From Streptomyces marinisediminis (GTDB lineage Bacteria; Actinomycetota; Actinomycetes; Streptomycetales; Streptomycetaceae): a stretch of 64,000 bases of DNA. Of the stretch, positions 24,604 through 35,435 are shown piece after piece. Under the pieces are notes generated by a model that saw only the letters and a program-made list of their open reading frames with translations, ran no database searches and was not told where the DNA came from. The stretch spans positions 62,001 through 126,000 of the forward strand of contig NZ_JAPKFL010000016.1 in the NCBI RefSeq assembly GCF_026262575.1. The letters are read 5' to 3'. The number at the start of each line of letters is the position of its first letter. Within the stretch, counting starts at the first letter, position 1. The translations under genes were made by a program, and so were the position numbers.

Positions 24604-25671
24604 ATGCCCCCCGCCCCCCGGCCCGCCCCCCGCGGCGACCTCAGCGCCGCCGTCCTGGACGCGCTCGTCCACCGGCCGCCCGCCCCGCTGCCCACCGCCC
24701 CGCCCCCCGGCACCGACCCCTACGGCGAGGACCTCCAGCTCGCCCTGTACGTGTGCTACGAACTGCACTACCGGGGCCTGGAGGGCGTCACCGACGCCTG
24801 GGAGTGGGACCCGGAGCTGCTGCGGCTGCGCGCCGGCCTGGAAGCGCTGTTCCTGGACGCCCTGCGCGCCGACACCCCCGGCGGCGACGACGTCACCGCC
24901 GCCCTGGACCCCCTGCTGGTCGAACCCGTCGAGGGCGCCGGCGTCGCCGACCACCTGCTGCGCGAGGGGCACTGGTGGCAGATGCGCGAGTACCTCGTGC
25001 ACCGCTCCGTCTACCACCTGAAGGAAGCCGACCCGCACGCCTGGGTCATCCCGCGGCTGGACGGGCAGGCCAAGGCCTCCCTCGTCGCCGTCGAGTTCGA
25101 CGAGTTCGGCGGCGGCCACGGGGAGCGCCTGCACGCCGCGCTCTTCGCCGACGCCCTCAGCGGCGCCCGGCTCCACGCCGACTACCTGCACTACCTCGAC
25201 GACGTCCCCGCCCCGGCGCTGGCCCTGGTCAACCTCATGTCGCTGTGCGGGCTGCACCGCGCCCTGCGCGGCGCGCTGGTGGGCCACTTCGCCGCCGCGG
25301 AGATCTCCACCGCGCCCAGCGCCCGCAAGATGGCCAAGGCCCTGGAACGCATGGGCGCCGACCCCCGGTGCGTCCACTTCTTCACCGAGCACATCGAGGC
25401 CGACGCCGTCCACGAGCAGATCATGCGCCGCGACGTGCTGGGGGACCTGCTCGCCCGCGAGCCCGGCCTCGCCGGGGACGTCGTCCTGGGCATCCAGGCC
25501 ACCGAGCACCTTGAGGCGCGGCTGGCCACCCACCTGCTGCACGCCTGGCGCGACGGCGCCACCTCGCTGCGCCGCCCGCTGCCGGCCGAGCCCGCGGTGA
25601 ACGGGTCCGCCCCGGCAGGGTCCGCCGGGGGCGCGGTGCGGCCGGTGGCCGGGGCCGCCCGGCCGGGGTGA
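24604..25671 (+). CDS. Iron-containing redox enzyme (haem-oxygenase-like diiron fold)
   Basis: 355 aa; all-helical. Conserved acidic/His residues lie in LYVCYELHYRGLEG, EYLVHRSVYHLKEADPH, VEFDEFGGG and FTEHIEADAVHEQIM, the pattern of haem-oxygenase-like diiron oxidases/oxygenases. Family members perform N-oxygenation, C-C cleavage or desaturation, so the reaction cannot be named. The C-terminal ~30 residues are a low-complexity Ala/Gly/Pro tail. Co-transcribed with the YbdK-type ligase; a CDGSH protein is encoded on the opposite strand. Confidence 0.85.
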   Translation: MPPAPRPAPRGDLSAAVLDALVHRPPAPLPTAPPPGTDPYGEDLQLALYVCYELHYRGLEGVTDAWEWDPELLRLRAGLEALFLDALRADTPGGDDVTAALDPLLVEPVEGAGVADHLLREGHWWQMREYLVHRSVYHLKEADPHAWVIPRLDGQAKASLVAVEFDEFGGGHGERLHAALFADALSGARLHADYLHYLDDVPAPALALVNLMSLCGLHRALRGALVGHFAAAEISTAPSARKMAKALERMGADPRCVHFFTEHIEADAVHEQIMRRDVLGDLLAREPGLAGDVVLGIQATEHLEARLATHLLHAWRDGATSLRRPLPAEPAVNGSAPAGSAGGAVRPVAGAARPG

Positions 25672-25675
25672 GCGT

Positions 25676-25710
25676 CGGCCGGCCCGCGCGCCCGCCGCGC
25701 GGGCCGGCCG
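25676..25710. terminator. Strong hairpin after the redox-enzyme gene
   Basis: A perfect 15-bp stem, CGGCCGGCCCGCGCG with CGCGCGGGCCGGCCG, with a CCCGC loop, starting 4 nt past the stop. It also lies downstream of the convergent CDGSH gene and can serve both. Confidence 0.7.
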
Positions 25711-25764
25711 GGCTCCGGGGCCGCGCGGCACACATCCGGGCGGGCGGGGGTGAGCCGGCCCGGC

Positions 25765-26028
25765 TCACCCCTGCGCGCTGCGCTTGTCCGGCCGCTCGCG
25801 CCTGCGGTGACTGGTGTCGCAGAACGGGTAGCGGCGGCTGCGTCGGCAGGTGCACACGGCCACCATGACCCGGTCGGAGCGCACCGTGCTCCCGTCCGGC
25901 AGCGCCAGCTCCACCGGACCCTCGACGAGCATCGGCCCCTCGGGGTCGATCAGCACGCGCCGCGCCCGTTCGCGGCCCTCCCCGGCGGGCCCGTTCGCGA
26001 CGGGCTCCTCCTCACGGCCGGTCGCCAC
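25765..26028 (-). CDS. CDGSH-type iron-sulfur protein
   Basis: 87 aa. The cluster motif is CTCRRSRRYPFCDTSH: three Cys and one His in the CDGSH order, with Thr-Ser in place of the usual Gly-Ser (CDTSH). These small proteins hold a labile [2Fe-2S] centre for electron or cluster transfer. It begins inside the end of the methyltransferase gene (17-bp overlap), so the two form an operon. Convergent with the diiron-enzyme gene, a probable functional partner. Confidence 0.88.
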   Translation of the reverse strand: MATGREEEPVANGPAGEGRERARRVLIDPEGPMLVEGPVELALPDGSTVRSDRVMVAVCTCRRSRRYPFCDTSHRRRERPDKRSAQG

Positions 26029-26668
26029 GGACCACCACCAGCTCCTCCCGGGTCTGCCCCGGCTCGATCAGCCCGCGCGCCCGCAGCCACGCCGCCTCCC
26101 GCCGCATCACCGGCCCGAAGGGGACGCGGGCACGCGCCACCACCGACGCCTTCAGCCCCCCGGCGCGCAACCGGTCCAGCGTCAGCCCCGGGCGGCTCAC
26201 CTCCGAGTGGACGACCAGCAGCGTCCCGCCGCGCACCAGCAACTCCGGCGCCCGGTCGCACAGCCGGTCGAGCACCGTGCGTCCGTCCACACCGCCGTTC
26301 CAGCTACCCGCCGGGGTCCCGGGGGCGGCGCGGCGCGGCCCGCAGGAGGGGACGTAGGGCGGGTTGGCGAGCACCACGTCGAACCGGCGCCCGGCCACGG
26401 CGCGCTCCAGGTCCCCCCGGCGCACCGAGAGCGGCAGGCGGCGCAGCCACGCGTTGCACCGCGCCGTCAGCACCGCCCGCCGCGCGGAGTCCACGGCCAG
26501 CACCTCGCCGGCCCCCATCCGCAGGGCCGCGAGGCCCAGCACACCGGTCCCGGTGCACAGGTCCAGCACACGGGCACCGGGCGCGAGGGCCGCGTCGGCG
26601 AGCGCCTGACGCAGCAACCAGGAGTCGGCTTGCGGGGCGTACACGCCCGGGGGCCTGAGCAGCAGCAT
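26012..26668 (-). CDS. HemK/PrmC-like methyltransferase
   Basis: 218 aa SAM-dependent methyltransferase. Motif I is VLDLCTGTGVLGLAAL, and VVLANPPYVPS is the NPPY catalytic motif that marks glutamine or adenine N-methylation. It lacks the N-terminal PrmC substrate domain, and is closer to MTQ2-like single-domain enzymes. First gene of the pair with the CDGSH protein; the target is unknown. Confidence 0.88.
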   Translation of the reverse strand: MLLLRPPGVYAPQADSWLLRQALADAALAPGARVLDLCTGTGVLGLAALRMGAGEVLAVDSARRAVLTARCNAWLRRLPLSVRRGDLERAVAGRRFDVVLANPPYVPSCGPRRAAPGTPAGSWNGGVDGRTVLDRLCDRAPELLVRGGTLLVVHSEVSRPGLTLDRLRAGGLKASVVARARVPFGPVMRREAAWLRARGLIEPGQTREELVVVRGDRP

Positions 26669-26730
26669 GGCGCCGCGAGTACCGCACCAGCCGCGGTCGT
26701 AACGCCCCGGTGCGCTTCGGCCGCCGGAAG

Positions 26731-26771
26731 GTATGACGTAATGCCCCGGTCACGCCGCAATCGTCATACGA
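26731..26771. promoter_or_regulatory. GntR operator candidates upstream of gntR
   Basis: GTATGACG (26731-26738) and its inverse CGTCATAC (26762-26769) are 8-bp arms 23 bp apart. The second lies within the palindrome TCGT-CAT-ACGA, which fits the GT-N3-AC core of FadR-type GntR sites. CGTCATAC recurs before the permease gene at 29071-29078. Confidence 0.5.
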
Positions 26772-26802
26772 AGCGGGGCCGGGACGCCGTAGTCTGAAGG
26801 CC

Positions 26803-27504
26803 ATGGGAACACAGCGACAGGGCCTGCACGCGCGCGTGCTCGCCGCCTTGGGACCGGCCATCACCAGCGGTGACCACCCCCCGGGCAGCGTCCTGCGCAC
26901 CGACGAGCTCGAACGCCGCTTCGGGGTGTCCCGCACCGTCATGCGGGAGGCCATACGCGTCCTGGAGTCCATGCACCTGGTGCGCTCCCGCCGCCGCGTG
27001 GGCGTGACCGTCCTGCCCACCGAGGCGTGGGACGTCTTCGACCCGCAGGTCATCGCCTGGCGGCTCCAGGGCGCCGACCGGCCCCGCCAGCTCCGCTCCC
27101 TGACCGTACTGCGCTCGGCCGTCGAGCCCGCCGCCGCACGCCTGGCCGCCGAACACGCCACCCCCCAGGAGTGCGCCGACCTCACCGGGCACGCCCTGGG
27201 CATGGTGGCCACCTCCCGCGGCCAGCAGCTCGACCGCTACCTCGTGCACGACGTCGCCTTCCACCGCGTCGTGCTCAGGGCCTCCCGCAACGAGATGTTC
27301 GCCCGCCTCGGGGACGTCGTGGCCGCCGTGCTGACCGGCCGCACCGAGCACCAGGTGATGTTCACCGATCCCGACCCGGCGGCCGTCACGCTGCACGTCC
27401 AGGTCGCCGAGGCCATCCGCGCCGGCGACCGGCGGCGCGCGGAGGACCTCACGCGTGAGATCACCGCCGGCGCCATGGCCGAACTCGACGTCCTCGCCCC
27501 CTGA
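26803..27504 (+). CDS. gntR: GntR/FadR-family regulator of gluconate-type uptake
   Basis: 233 aa. An N-terminal winged helix (GSVLRTDELERRFGVSR, TVMREAIRVLESM) precedes an all-helical FCD effector domain whose metal-binding residues include the Asp in HDVAFHRVVLRASRN and the His in LHVQVAEAI. The GTATGAC/GTCATAC sites at its own promoter and at the convergent permease suggest it represses both and responds to a sugar acid (inference). ATG 26803. Confidence 0.88.
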   Translation: MGTQRQGLHARVLAALGPAITSGDHPPGSVLRTDELERRFGVSRTVMREAIRVLESMHLVRSRRRVGVTVLPTEAWDVFDPQVIAWRLQGADRPRQLRSLTVLRSAVEPAAARLAAEHATPQECADLTGHALGMVATSRGQQLDRYLVHDVAFHRVVLRASRNEMFARLGDVVAAVLTGRTEHQVMFTDPDPAAVTLHVQVAEAIRAGDRRRAEDLTREITAGAMAELDVLAP

Positions 27505-27525
27505 CGCGCTCGCCCCAGGGGCGCC

Positions 27526-27554
27526 GGGCGCGGGGGCACACCGCCCCCGCGCCC
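27526..27554. terminator. Bidirectional terminator between gntR and permease
   Basis: GGGCGCGGGGGC pairs perfectly with GCCCCCGCGCCC over an ACACC loop. It is 22 nt past gntR and 2 nt from the convergent permease stop. Confidence 0.7.
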
Positions 27555-27556
27555 CG

Positions 27557-28993
27557 CTACACCACGGCCCACACCCCCAGCGCCAGGACGAACGCCGACA
27601 GGCCCAGCGTCGTCTCCAGCACCGTCCACGTCTTCAGCGTGGTCTTCTCGTCCATGCCGAAGAAGCGGCTCACCAGCCAGAAGCCCGAGTCGTTCACGTG
27701 TGACAGCACCGTCGCGCCGGCCGCGATCGCCACCACCAGCAGCGCGATCTGCACACTGCCCAGCTCCGCCTCGCCCACGGCCCCGGCGATGAGCCCGGCC
27801 GTCGTCGTCAGGGCCACCGTCGCCGAGCCCTGGGCGACCCGCAGCAGCGTCGCGATGACGAACGCCTGCACGATCAGCGAGAAGCCCAGGCCCGACAGCG
27901 AGGAGCTCAGCGCGTCGCCGATGCCGCTGAGCTCCAGCACCCCGCCGAACATCCCGCCCGCACCCGTGATGAGGATGATCGCGCAGATCGGGGCCAGCGC
28001 CTCGTCCACGATCGAGCGCACCCCCGTCATCGACGTGCGCGGCCTGCCCAGCACCAGCACGGCCGCCACCACCGTGATCAGCAGGGCGACCGGCGTCGCG
28101 CCCAGCAGACCCAGGAACGCCGGCACCCCGCTCTCGGCGTCCAGCACCCCCGCGGTGCCCAGCGTGTTCAGCACCGTGTCGAAGGAGATCAGCACCAGTG
28201 GCAGCAGCAGGAGCGCCAGGACGGTGCCGAACGAGGGCGGTGTCCGCCCGAGCAGCACCCCGTCCTCTTCTCCCGGCTCTCCCCGCTCTTCCTCCTCCCC
28301 GGCGCGCCCGCGCGCGTCGCGGACCCGGCCGAACACCGCGTCCGCCACCGACACCCGCACCCGGGCCCCGAGGACCCGCGACACCAGGTAGACGCCCACG
28401 TACCAGGCCGCCACGGCGACCGGCAGGCCCACCAGCAGCGTGACCCCGATCTCGCCACCGAGCTGCTCGGTGGCCGCGACCGGCCCGGGGTGCGGCGGCA
28501 CCATCGCGTGCATCGCGGCGAAGGCCCCCGCCGCGGGCAGCGCGTACAGCAGCAGCGACCCGCCGAACCGCCGCGCCACCGTGAGGATGATCGGCAAGAA
28601 CACCACGAGCCCGGCGTCGAAGAAGATCGGGAAGCCGAACGCCAGCGCCGCCACGCCCAGCGCCAGGGGAGCGCGCTTCTCCCCGAACCGGCCGATCAGC
28701 GTGTCGGCCAGCACCTGCGCCCCGCCGGTCACCTCCAGCAGCCGGCCGAGCATCACGCCGAACGCCACCAGCAGGGCGACCGACCCCAGGGTGTCGGCGA
28801 ACCCGAACATCAGCACATCGGGGACGTCCGCCAGGGGAAACCCGACCGCCACCGCGGTGACCACGCTGACGCCGACGAGCGCCACGAAGGCGTGCAACCT
28901 CACCTTCATGATCAGGAACAGCAGCAGCGCCACCGCGCCCGCCGCGATGAGCAGCAGTACCGCCGTCCCGTAGGCGGGCTCTATCGCTTCCAT
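27557..28993 (-). CDS. gntP: GntP-family gluconate:H+ symporter
   Basis: 478 aa with about 12-14 membrane helices. FPIFFDAGLVVFLPI, HAMVPPHPGPVAA and HVNDSGFWLVSRFFGM are strong GntP signatures. A Glu/Gly-rich loop (AGEEEERGEPGEEDG) lies mid-protein. ATG 28993 has GGGAGAGA 6 nt upstream and is preferred to GTG 28999. No gluconate kinase gene is adjacent, unlike the usual gntR-gntK-gntP layout, so the kinase must be elsewhere or the substrate is a different sugar acid. Confidence 0.93.
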   Translation of the reverse strand: MEAIEPAYGTAVLLLIAAGAVALLLFLIMKVRLHAFVALVGVSVVTAVAVGFPLADVPDVLMFGFADTLGSVALLVAFGVMLGRLLEVTGGAQVLADTLIGRFGEKRAPLALGVAALAFGFPIFFDAGLVVFLPIILTVARRFGGSLLLYALPAAGAFAAMHAMVPPHPGPVAATEQLGGEIGVTLLVGLPVAVAAWYVGVYLVSRVLGARVRVSVADAVFGRVRDARGRAGEEEERGEPGEEDGVLLGRTPPSFGTVLALLLLPLVLISFDTVLNTLGTAGVLDAESGVPAFLGLLGATPVALLITVVAAVLVLGRPRTSMTGVRSIVDEALAPICAIILITGAGGMFGGVLELSGIGDALSSSLSGLGFSLIVQAFVIATLLRVAQGSATVALTTTAGLIAGAVGEAELGSVQIALLVVAIAAGATVLSHVNDSGFWLVSRFFGMDEKTTLKTWTVLETTLGLSAFVLALGVWAVV

Positions 28994-29411
28994 GACCACT
29001 CTCTCCCTACCGCAGACCGGAACGGGAAGTTACGCGACAGGTACTACCTATTCAAGAGCTGGCCATGAAACGTCATACAAAACATCGGCACGTGCCCGTG
29101 CGTGTCCTCGTTCTCGTACCCGTCTCCCTCCGGGTGCCTCGCGCCCCCCGCCCTCGGTCCGTGGCCGCCCGCGCTCGCCGAGGCGTTGCGGCCCACCCGC
29201 ACCACCCGCCCCGTCCGACCCGTCGACCCCGCACCCGCGCGCGCCGGGCGCGACCCGCACACCGGTGCGCCCGGGGCGTGCGTACCCCGCCCACCTGGCC
29301 TTCCCACGCCCCACTATTCGAGCGAAGTATCCCGGCCCCCCACATCAGGCGAGCCGCCAGCGGACAGAACCACAGTGCCCCGCGATCTCGACCACCTTGA
29401 TGGGAGCACCC
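28994..29411. other. Divergent intergenic region gntP / P450
   Basis: About 418 bp. The left 90 bp are AT-richer and carry the permease promoter and GntR-like motif. The rest is GC-rich, with no coding signal that I trust; the P450 promoter is probably near 29310 (ACTATTCGAGCG patch), but I could not fix it. Confidence 0.5.
29027..29078 (-). promoter_or_regulatory. Predicted gntP promoter with operator motifs
   Basis: On the minus strand TTGAAT (29055-29050) and TAACTT (29032-29027) are spaced by exactly 17 bp. The spacer contains the palindrome AGGTA-C-TACCT (29039-29049), and CGTCATAC at 29071-29078 repeats the motif found before gntR. Confidence 0.5.
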
Positions 29412-30617
29412 GTGAACACCCCCGGCGCCGTCTGGTCCTGCCCGTTCGACTTCGCCGAGGCCCTGGAGTGCGATCCGCTCCTGGAGGACCTCCGCACGAA
29501 CGACCCGGTCGCCCGCATCCGCATGGCCCACGGCGAGGGCGAGGCCTGGCTGGTCACCCGGTACGCCGACGTCCGCACCGTCACCACGGACCGGCGGTTC
29601 AGCCGGGCCGCCGTACGCGGCCGGGACTTCCCGCGCATGACGCCGGAGCCCATCGTCCAGTCCGAGTCGATCAACCTCATGGACCCGCCCCAGGTCACCC
29701 GGCTGCGCGGCCTGGTCGCGCAGGCCTTCACCAAGCGCCAGGTGGCCGCCATGCGCCCCGCCACCCAGCACATCGTCGACGGCCTGCTGGACGAGATGGC
29801 CGCCGGCGGCCCGCCCGCCGACCTCGTCCACCACCTCTCGACGCAACTGCCCCTCACCACCATCTGCGAAGTGCTGGACATCCCCGCCGCCGACCGGCCC
29901 GAGCTGCGGCAGCGCGCGGTGACCATGACCGCCACCGGCGCCGCCACCCGGCAGGCGGCCACCGAGGCCAAGGCCGAGCTGCGCGCCTACTTCGCCGACC
30001 TGACCGCCCGGCGGCGCAAGAACCCGGGCGAGGACCTCATCAGCGTGCTCGCCACCGCCCGCGTGGACGACGAGATGCTCGACGACCACGAGCTGACCGT
30101 CATGGCCATGGTGCTGCTCATGACCGGGCACGACACCAGCACCTACCAGATCAGCAACATCACCTACACCCTGCTCACCCACCCCGAGCACCTCGCCGAA
30201 CTGCGCCGGGACCCCGGCCTGCTCCCCGAGGCCATGGAGGAGCTCCTGCGCTACATCCCCTTCCGCAAGGGCGTCGGCATCCCCCGGGTGGCCACCGAGG
30301 ACGTGCGGCTGGGCGACGTGACGATCCGGGCCGGTGACCTCGTGCACGTCTCCTACCTCGCGGCCAACCGCGACCCCGAGGTCTACCCCGATCCCGCCAC
30401 GCTCGACCTGCGCCGCGACGGAGCCCGCAACATGACCTTCGGCTGGGGCGCCCACCACTGCATCGGCGCGCCGCTGGCGCTCATGGAACTCCAGGTCGCC
30501 ATCGGCACCCTCCTCGAACGCTTCCCCCGCCTGGCGCTCGCCGTGCCGGCGGAGGACGTCAGGTGGAACACCGGCTCGATCTGGCGCTACCCGCTCGAAC
30601 TGCCCGTGACCTGGTAA
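29412..30617 (+). CDS. Cytochrome P450 partnered with type III PKS
   Basis: 401 aa class I bacterial P450. The haem-thiolate motif is FGWGAHHCIGAPLA, the I-helix MTGHDTSTYQ has the acid-Thr pair, and the ExxR motif is MEELLRY with Arg. GTG 29412 is chosen because GGGAG lies 5 nt upstream; ATG 29400 is an alternative adding four residues. It precedes the tetrahydroxynaphthalene synthase by 38 bp, an operon like rppA-P450 pairs of streptomycetes that couple flaviolin or related naphthols into dark pigment. It keeps the I-helix Thr that CYP158A2, as I recall, lacks, so it may not be a direct CYP158A orthologue. Confidence 0.92.
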   Translation: MNTPGAVWSCPFDFAEALECDPLLEDLRTNDPVARIRMAHGEGEAWLVTRYADVRTVTTDRRFSRAAVRGRDFPRMTPEPIVQSESINLMDPPQVTRLRGLVAQAFTKRQVAAMRPATQHIVDGLLDEMAAGGPPADLVHHLSTQLPLTTICEVLDIPAADRPELRQRAVTMTATGAATRQAATEAKAELRAYFADLTARRRKNPGEDLISVLATARVDDEMLDDHELTVMAMVLLMTGHDTSTYQISNITYTLLTHPEHLAELRRDPGLLPEAMEELLRYIPFRKGVGIPRVATEDVRLGDVTIRAGDLVHVSYLAANRDPEVYPDPATLDLRRDGARNMTFGWGAHHCIGAPLALMELQVAIGTLLERFPRLALAVPAEDVRWNTGSIWRYPLELPVTW

Positions 30618-30655
30618 CACCCCGACCACCCCGCAGCCCGCCCCAGGAGAGCGCC

Positions 30656-31747
30656 GTGCCCACCTTGTGCCGACCCGCCGTCGCCGTACCCGAACACGTG
30701 ATCACCATGGCGGAGACGCTCCAGTTGGCGCGCTCCGTCCACGCCGACCACCCCCAGCTCCCGCTCGTGCTCCGGCTGATCGAGAACACCGGCGTGCGCA
30801 CCCGGCACCTGGTCCAGCCCATCGAGGAGACCCTGCGCCACCCCGGCTTCGAGGCCCGCAACCAGGTCTACGCCCGCGAGGCCGCCCGGCGCACCCCACC
30901 GGTCATCCGCCGCGCCCTGGGCCACGCCGGGCTCGGCGTACGGGACATCGACCTCCTGATCTACGTCTCCTGCACCGGCTTCGCGATGCCCTCCATGACG
31001 GCGTGGCTGATCAACCAGATGGGTTTCCGCTCCGACACCCGCCAGCTCCCGATCGCCCAGCTCGGCTGCGCGGCCGGCGGCGCGGCGATCAACCGGGCCC
31101 AGGACTTCTGCACCGCCTACCCCGACGCCAACGCGCTCATCGTCGCGTGCGAGTTCTGCAGCCTGTGCTACCAGCCCAGCGACCTCGACGTCGGCTCGCT
31201 CCTGTCGAACGGCCTCTTCGGCGACGGCCTCGCCGCGGCGGTGGTGCGCGGTCGCGGCGGACACGGCGTCCATCTGGAGCGCAACGGCTCGCACCTGGTC
31301 CCCGACACCGAGGAGTGGATCTCCTACGCCGTCAAGGACACCGGCTTCCACTTCCGCCTGGACAAACGCGTCCCCACCACGATGCACATGCTCGCCCCCG
31401 CCCTGCGCGAGCTGGCCGCGCGCCACGAGTGGAACGTCTCCGACCTGGACTTCCACATCGTCCACGCCGGCGGGCCCCGCATCCTGGACGACCTGTGCAG
31501 CCTGCTGGACGTCGACCCCCTCCTGTACCGCCACAGCCGCGCCACCCTCACCGAACGCGGCAACATCGCCAGTTGCGTCGTACTCGACGCCCTGGACCGG
31601 CTCTTCGCCGAGGGCTCCGTCCAGCCCGACGCCCGCGGGCTGATCGCCGGGTTCGGCCCCGGCATCACCGCCGAGATCTCGCTCGGGAGCTGGACCGGCA
31701 CCACCCGCCCCGAGGCCGCGGCGGTCCTCACCGAAGCCGTTCCCTGA
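30656..31747 (+). CDS. rppA: 1,3,6,8-Tetrahydroxynaphthalene synthase (type III PKS)
   Basis: 363 aa. Condenses five malonyl-CoA to THN, which oxidises to flaviolin. Counting from GTG 30656, the catalytic triad is Cys138 (AQLGCAAGG), His270 (HIVHAGG) and Asn303 (ERGNIAS); Cys106 in VSCTGFAMPS is the extra cysteine of THN synthases. These positions coincide with those I remember for the S. coelicolor enzyme, which supports the start. AGGAGA precedes the start codon. Product use: pigment or melanin-like polymer together with the upstream P450. Confidence 0.93.
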   Translation: MPTLCRPAVAVPEHVITMAETLQLARSVHADHPQLPLVLRLIENTGVRTRHLVQPIEETLRHPGFEARNQVYAREAARRTPPVIRRALGHAGLGVRDIDLLIYVSCTGFAMPSMTAWLINQMGFRSDTRQLPIAQLGCAAGGAAINRAQDFCTAYPDANALIVACEFCSLCYQPSDLDVGSLLSNGLFGDGLAAAVVRGRGGHGVHLERNGSHLVPDTEEWISYAVKDTGFHFRLDKRVPTTMHMLAPALRELAARHEWNVSDLDFHIVHAGGPRILDDLCSLLDVDPLLYRHSRATLTERGNIASCVVLDALDRLFAEGSVQPDARGLIAGFGPGITAEISLGSWTGTTRPEAAAVLTEAVP

Positions 31748-31838
31748 CCGACCGCGTCGCGAGCGGCGCGTTTCGTCCACGGTCGCGCGGAAACCCCGGC
31801 CTTGACCGCAGCACCGCTCCCAGCCGCCGGAGGGCCCC

Positions 31839-32063
31839 ATGGCCAAGGACGACGAGTTCCGCAAGGGCGACGAGGTCACCTGGTCCAGCCACGGCAGCGA
31901 CGTCCCCGGCCGGGTGAAGAAGAAGATCACCCAACGCGTCCGCGCCGCGGGTCGCACCGTCGACGCCTCCCCCGAAGACCCCCAGTACGAGGTGGAGAGC
32001 GACAAGTCCGGTCGCCGCGCCGTGCACAGGCCCCGAGCCCTGCGCCGGAAGAAGGACCGCTAG
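31839..32063 (+). CDS. DUF2945 (hypervirulence-associated TUDOR-like) small protein
   Basis: 74 aa, basic. FRKGDEVTWSSHGSDVPG and PQYEVESDKSGRRAVHRP match the DUF2945 beta-barrel family, whose tudor-like fold may bind nucleic acid or protein. It is 2 nt before the DUF3140 gene, so the two form a small operon; the pair is a recurrent one in actinobacteria. Function unknown. Confidence 0.85.
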   Translation: MAKDDEFRKGDEVTWSSHGSDVPGRVKKKITQRVRAAGRTVDASPEDPQYEVESDKSGRRAVHRPRALRRKKDR

Positions 32064-32065
32064 CG

Positions 32066-32422
32066 ATGGCGGCCGCACCGGAGCGCGACGAGACGATCGC
32101 GCGGTTCCACGACGCGGTCAACATGACGCCCACCGAGCTGGAGCGCTGGCTGGAGACCGACGCCTCCCGGGGCGTGGGCCAGAAGCCCTCCGCCGGTGCG
32201 GAGAGCACCGGCCACGCCTCCGGTCGCCGCATCGTGGAACTCAAGCGCAAGAAGAAGGGCGACCTCACCGACGACGACCTGGCCCACATGCGCAAGGTGA
32301 CCGGTTACGTCCACCGCCACCTCGCCCAGCGCCCCTCCGGCGACGTGCGCACCTCGCCCTGGCGCTACTCCCTGATGAACTGGGGCCACGACCCGCTCGA
32401 CGGCGACGGCCACCACCGGTAG
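32066..32422 (+). CDS. DUF3140 protein
   Basis: 118 aa. FHDAVNMTPTELERWLET and SGRRIVELKRKKKGDL, followed by HMRKVTGYVHRHLAQRP and SPWRYSLMNWGHDPL, are characteristic of DUF3140, a DNA-binding-like family of unknown function. ATG 32066 follows directly on DUF2945. Confidence 0.85.
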   Translation: MAAAPERDETIARFHDAVNMTPTELERWLETDASRGVGQKPSAGAESTGHASGRRIVELKRKKKGDLTDDDLAHMRKVTGYVHRHLAQRPSGDVRTSPWRYSLMNWGHDPLDGDGHHR

Positions 32423-33044
32423 CCGCCCCGGACGCCCGGATTCCGCCCCCTCCACCGCCCGGGCGCGGGGCCGGGGGCTCACGCGGCCCCACGTGCCGCC
32501 GGACGCCGCACACCGGGCGGGCACCGCTCGCCCCCCGCCCCCCGCCGACCTGCGCCTCCACCGGGGGAGAGGCCACGCAGCACCGTGCCCGCGCGGCCGG
32601 CGCCCGCCCGGGCACGGTGGTGGCAGCGACGGCGTCCCCGCATCCGGTCAGGATCGAAGAAGCGCCCCGGCCGGGGCGCCGCTAGCGTGAGCGTCATGGC
32701 TGCTCCCGCGCGCCCGCGCACACCGGTCGGGACGCCCCGACGGCCGCGCCCCGGCACCTGCGGCTCCGCACCCGCCGGGGCCCGCCGACGGCAGCACGAG
32801 CACGCCCGGGCGCGGCCCCCACGGAGCGGTGCCCACGGCACCGGCGCCGCCCAGGGGACGCCGGACCCGCGCCGGACCGTCCGACGCCCGCTTTTCCGCC
32901 GTCACGCGGCCGCCGGGCACCCGGCCCGGCGGCGCTGACCGGCTCCGCCACGGGCGGCGCTCGTCCCACCCCGCGGGGCGGACACACGATCACCAGGGGC
33001 GGCCGTCGTACCGACGGCGTCCGCCCGGCACAGAGGGAGACACG
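32423..33044. other. Gap upstream of the UvrA-like gene
   Basis: About 620 bp. It contains a promoter-like element at 32646-32698 that closely resembles one before the VOC gene. An 80-codon frame from ATG 32696 to 32938 follows, but it is Arg/Pro-rich and matches no family I know; it may be a decayed gene or a long leader of the UvrA-like gene, which starts at 33045. Confidence 0.45.
32646..32698 (+). promoter_or_regulatory. Promoter element, copy 1 of a duplicated pair
   Basis: GGTCAGGATCGAAGAAGC (32646-32663), a GC spacer, then TAGCGTGAGCGTCATG (32683-32698). The copy at 36212-36265 differs at only two positions of the first block and one of the second, with the blocks offset by 37 versus 38 bp. 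TAGCGT would be the -10. It ends at an ATG with no recognisable gene behind it. Confidence 0.5.

Positions 33045-35435
<2,391 letters not shown>

Noticed and set aside
32696..32938. 80-aa frame following the duplicated promoter element
   Set aside because: It has a promoter-like lead-in, but the product is Arg/Pro-rich and unlike the VOC protein behind the other copy; not enough to call a gene.
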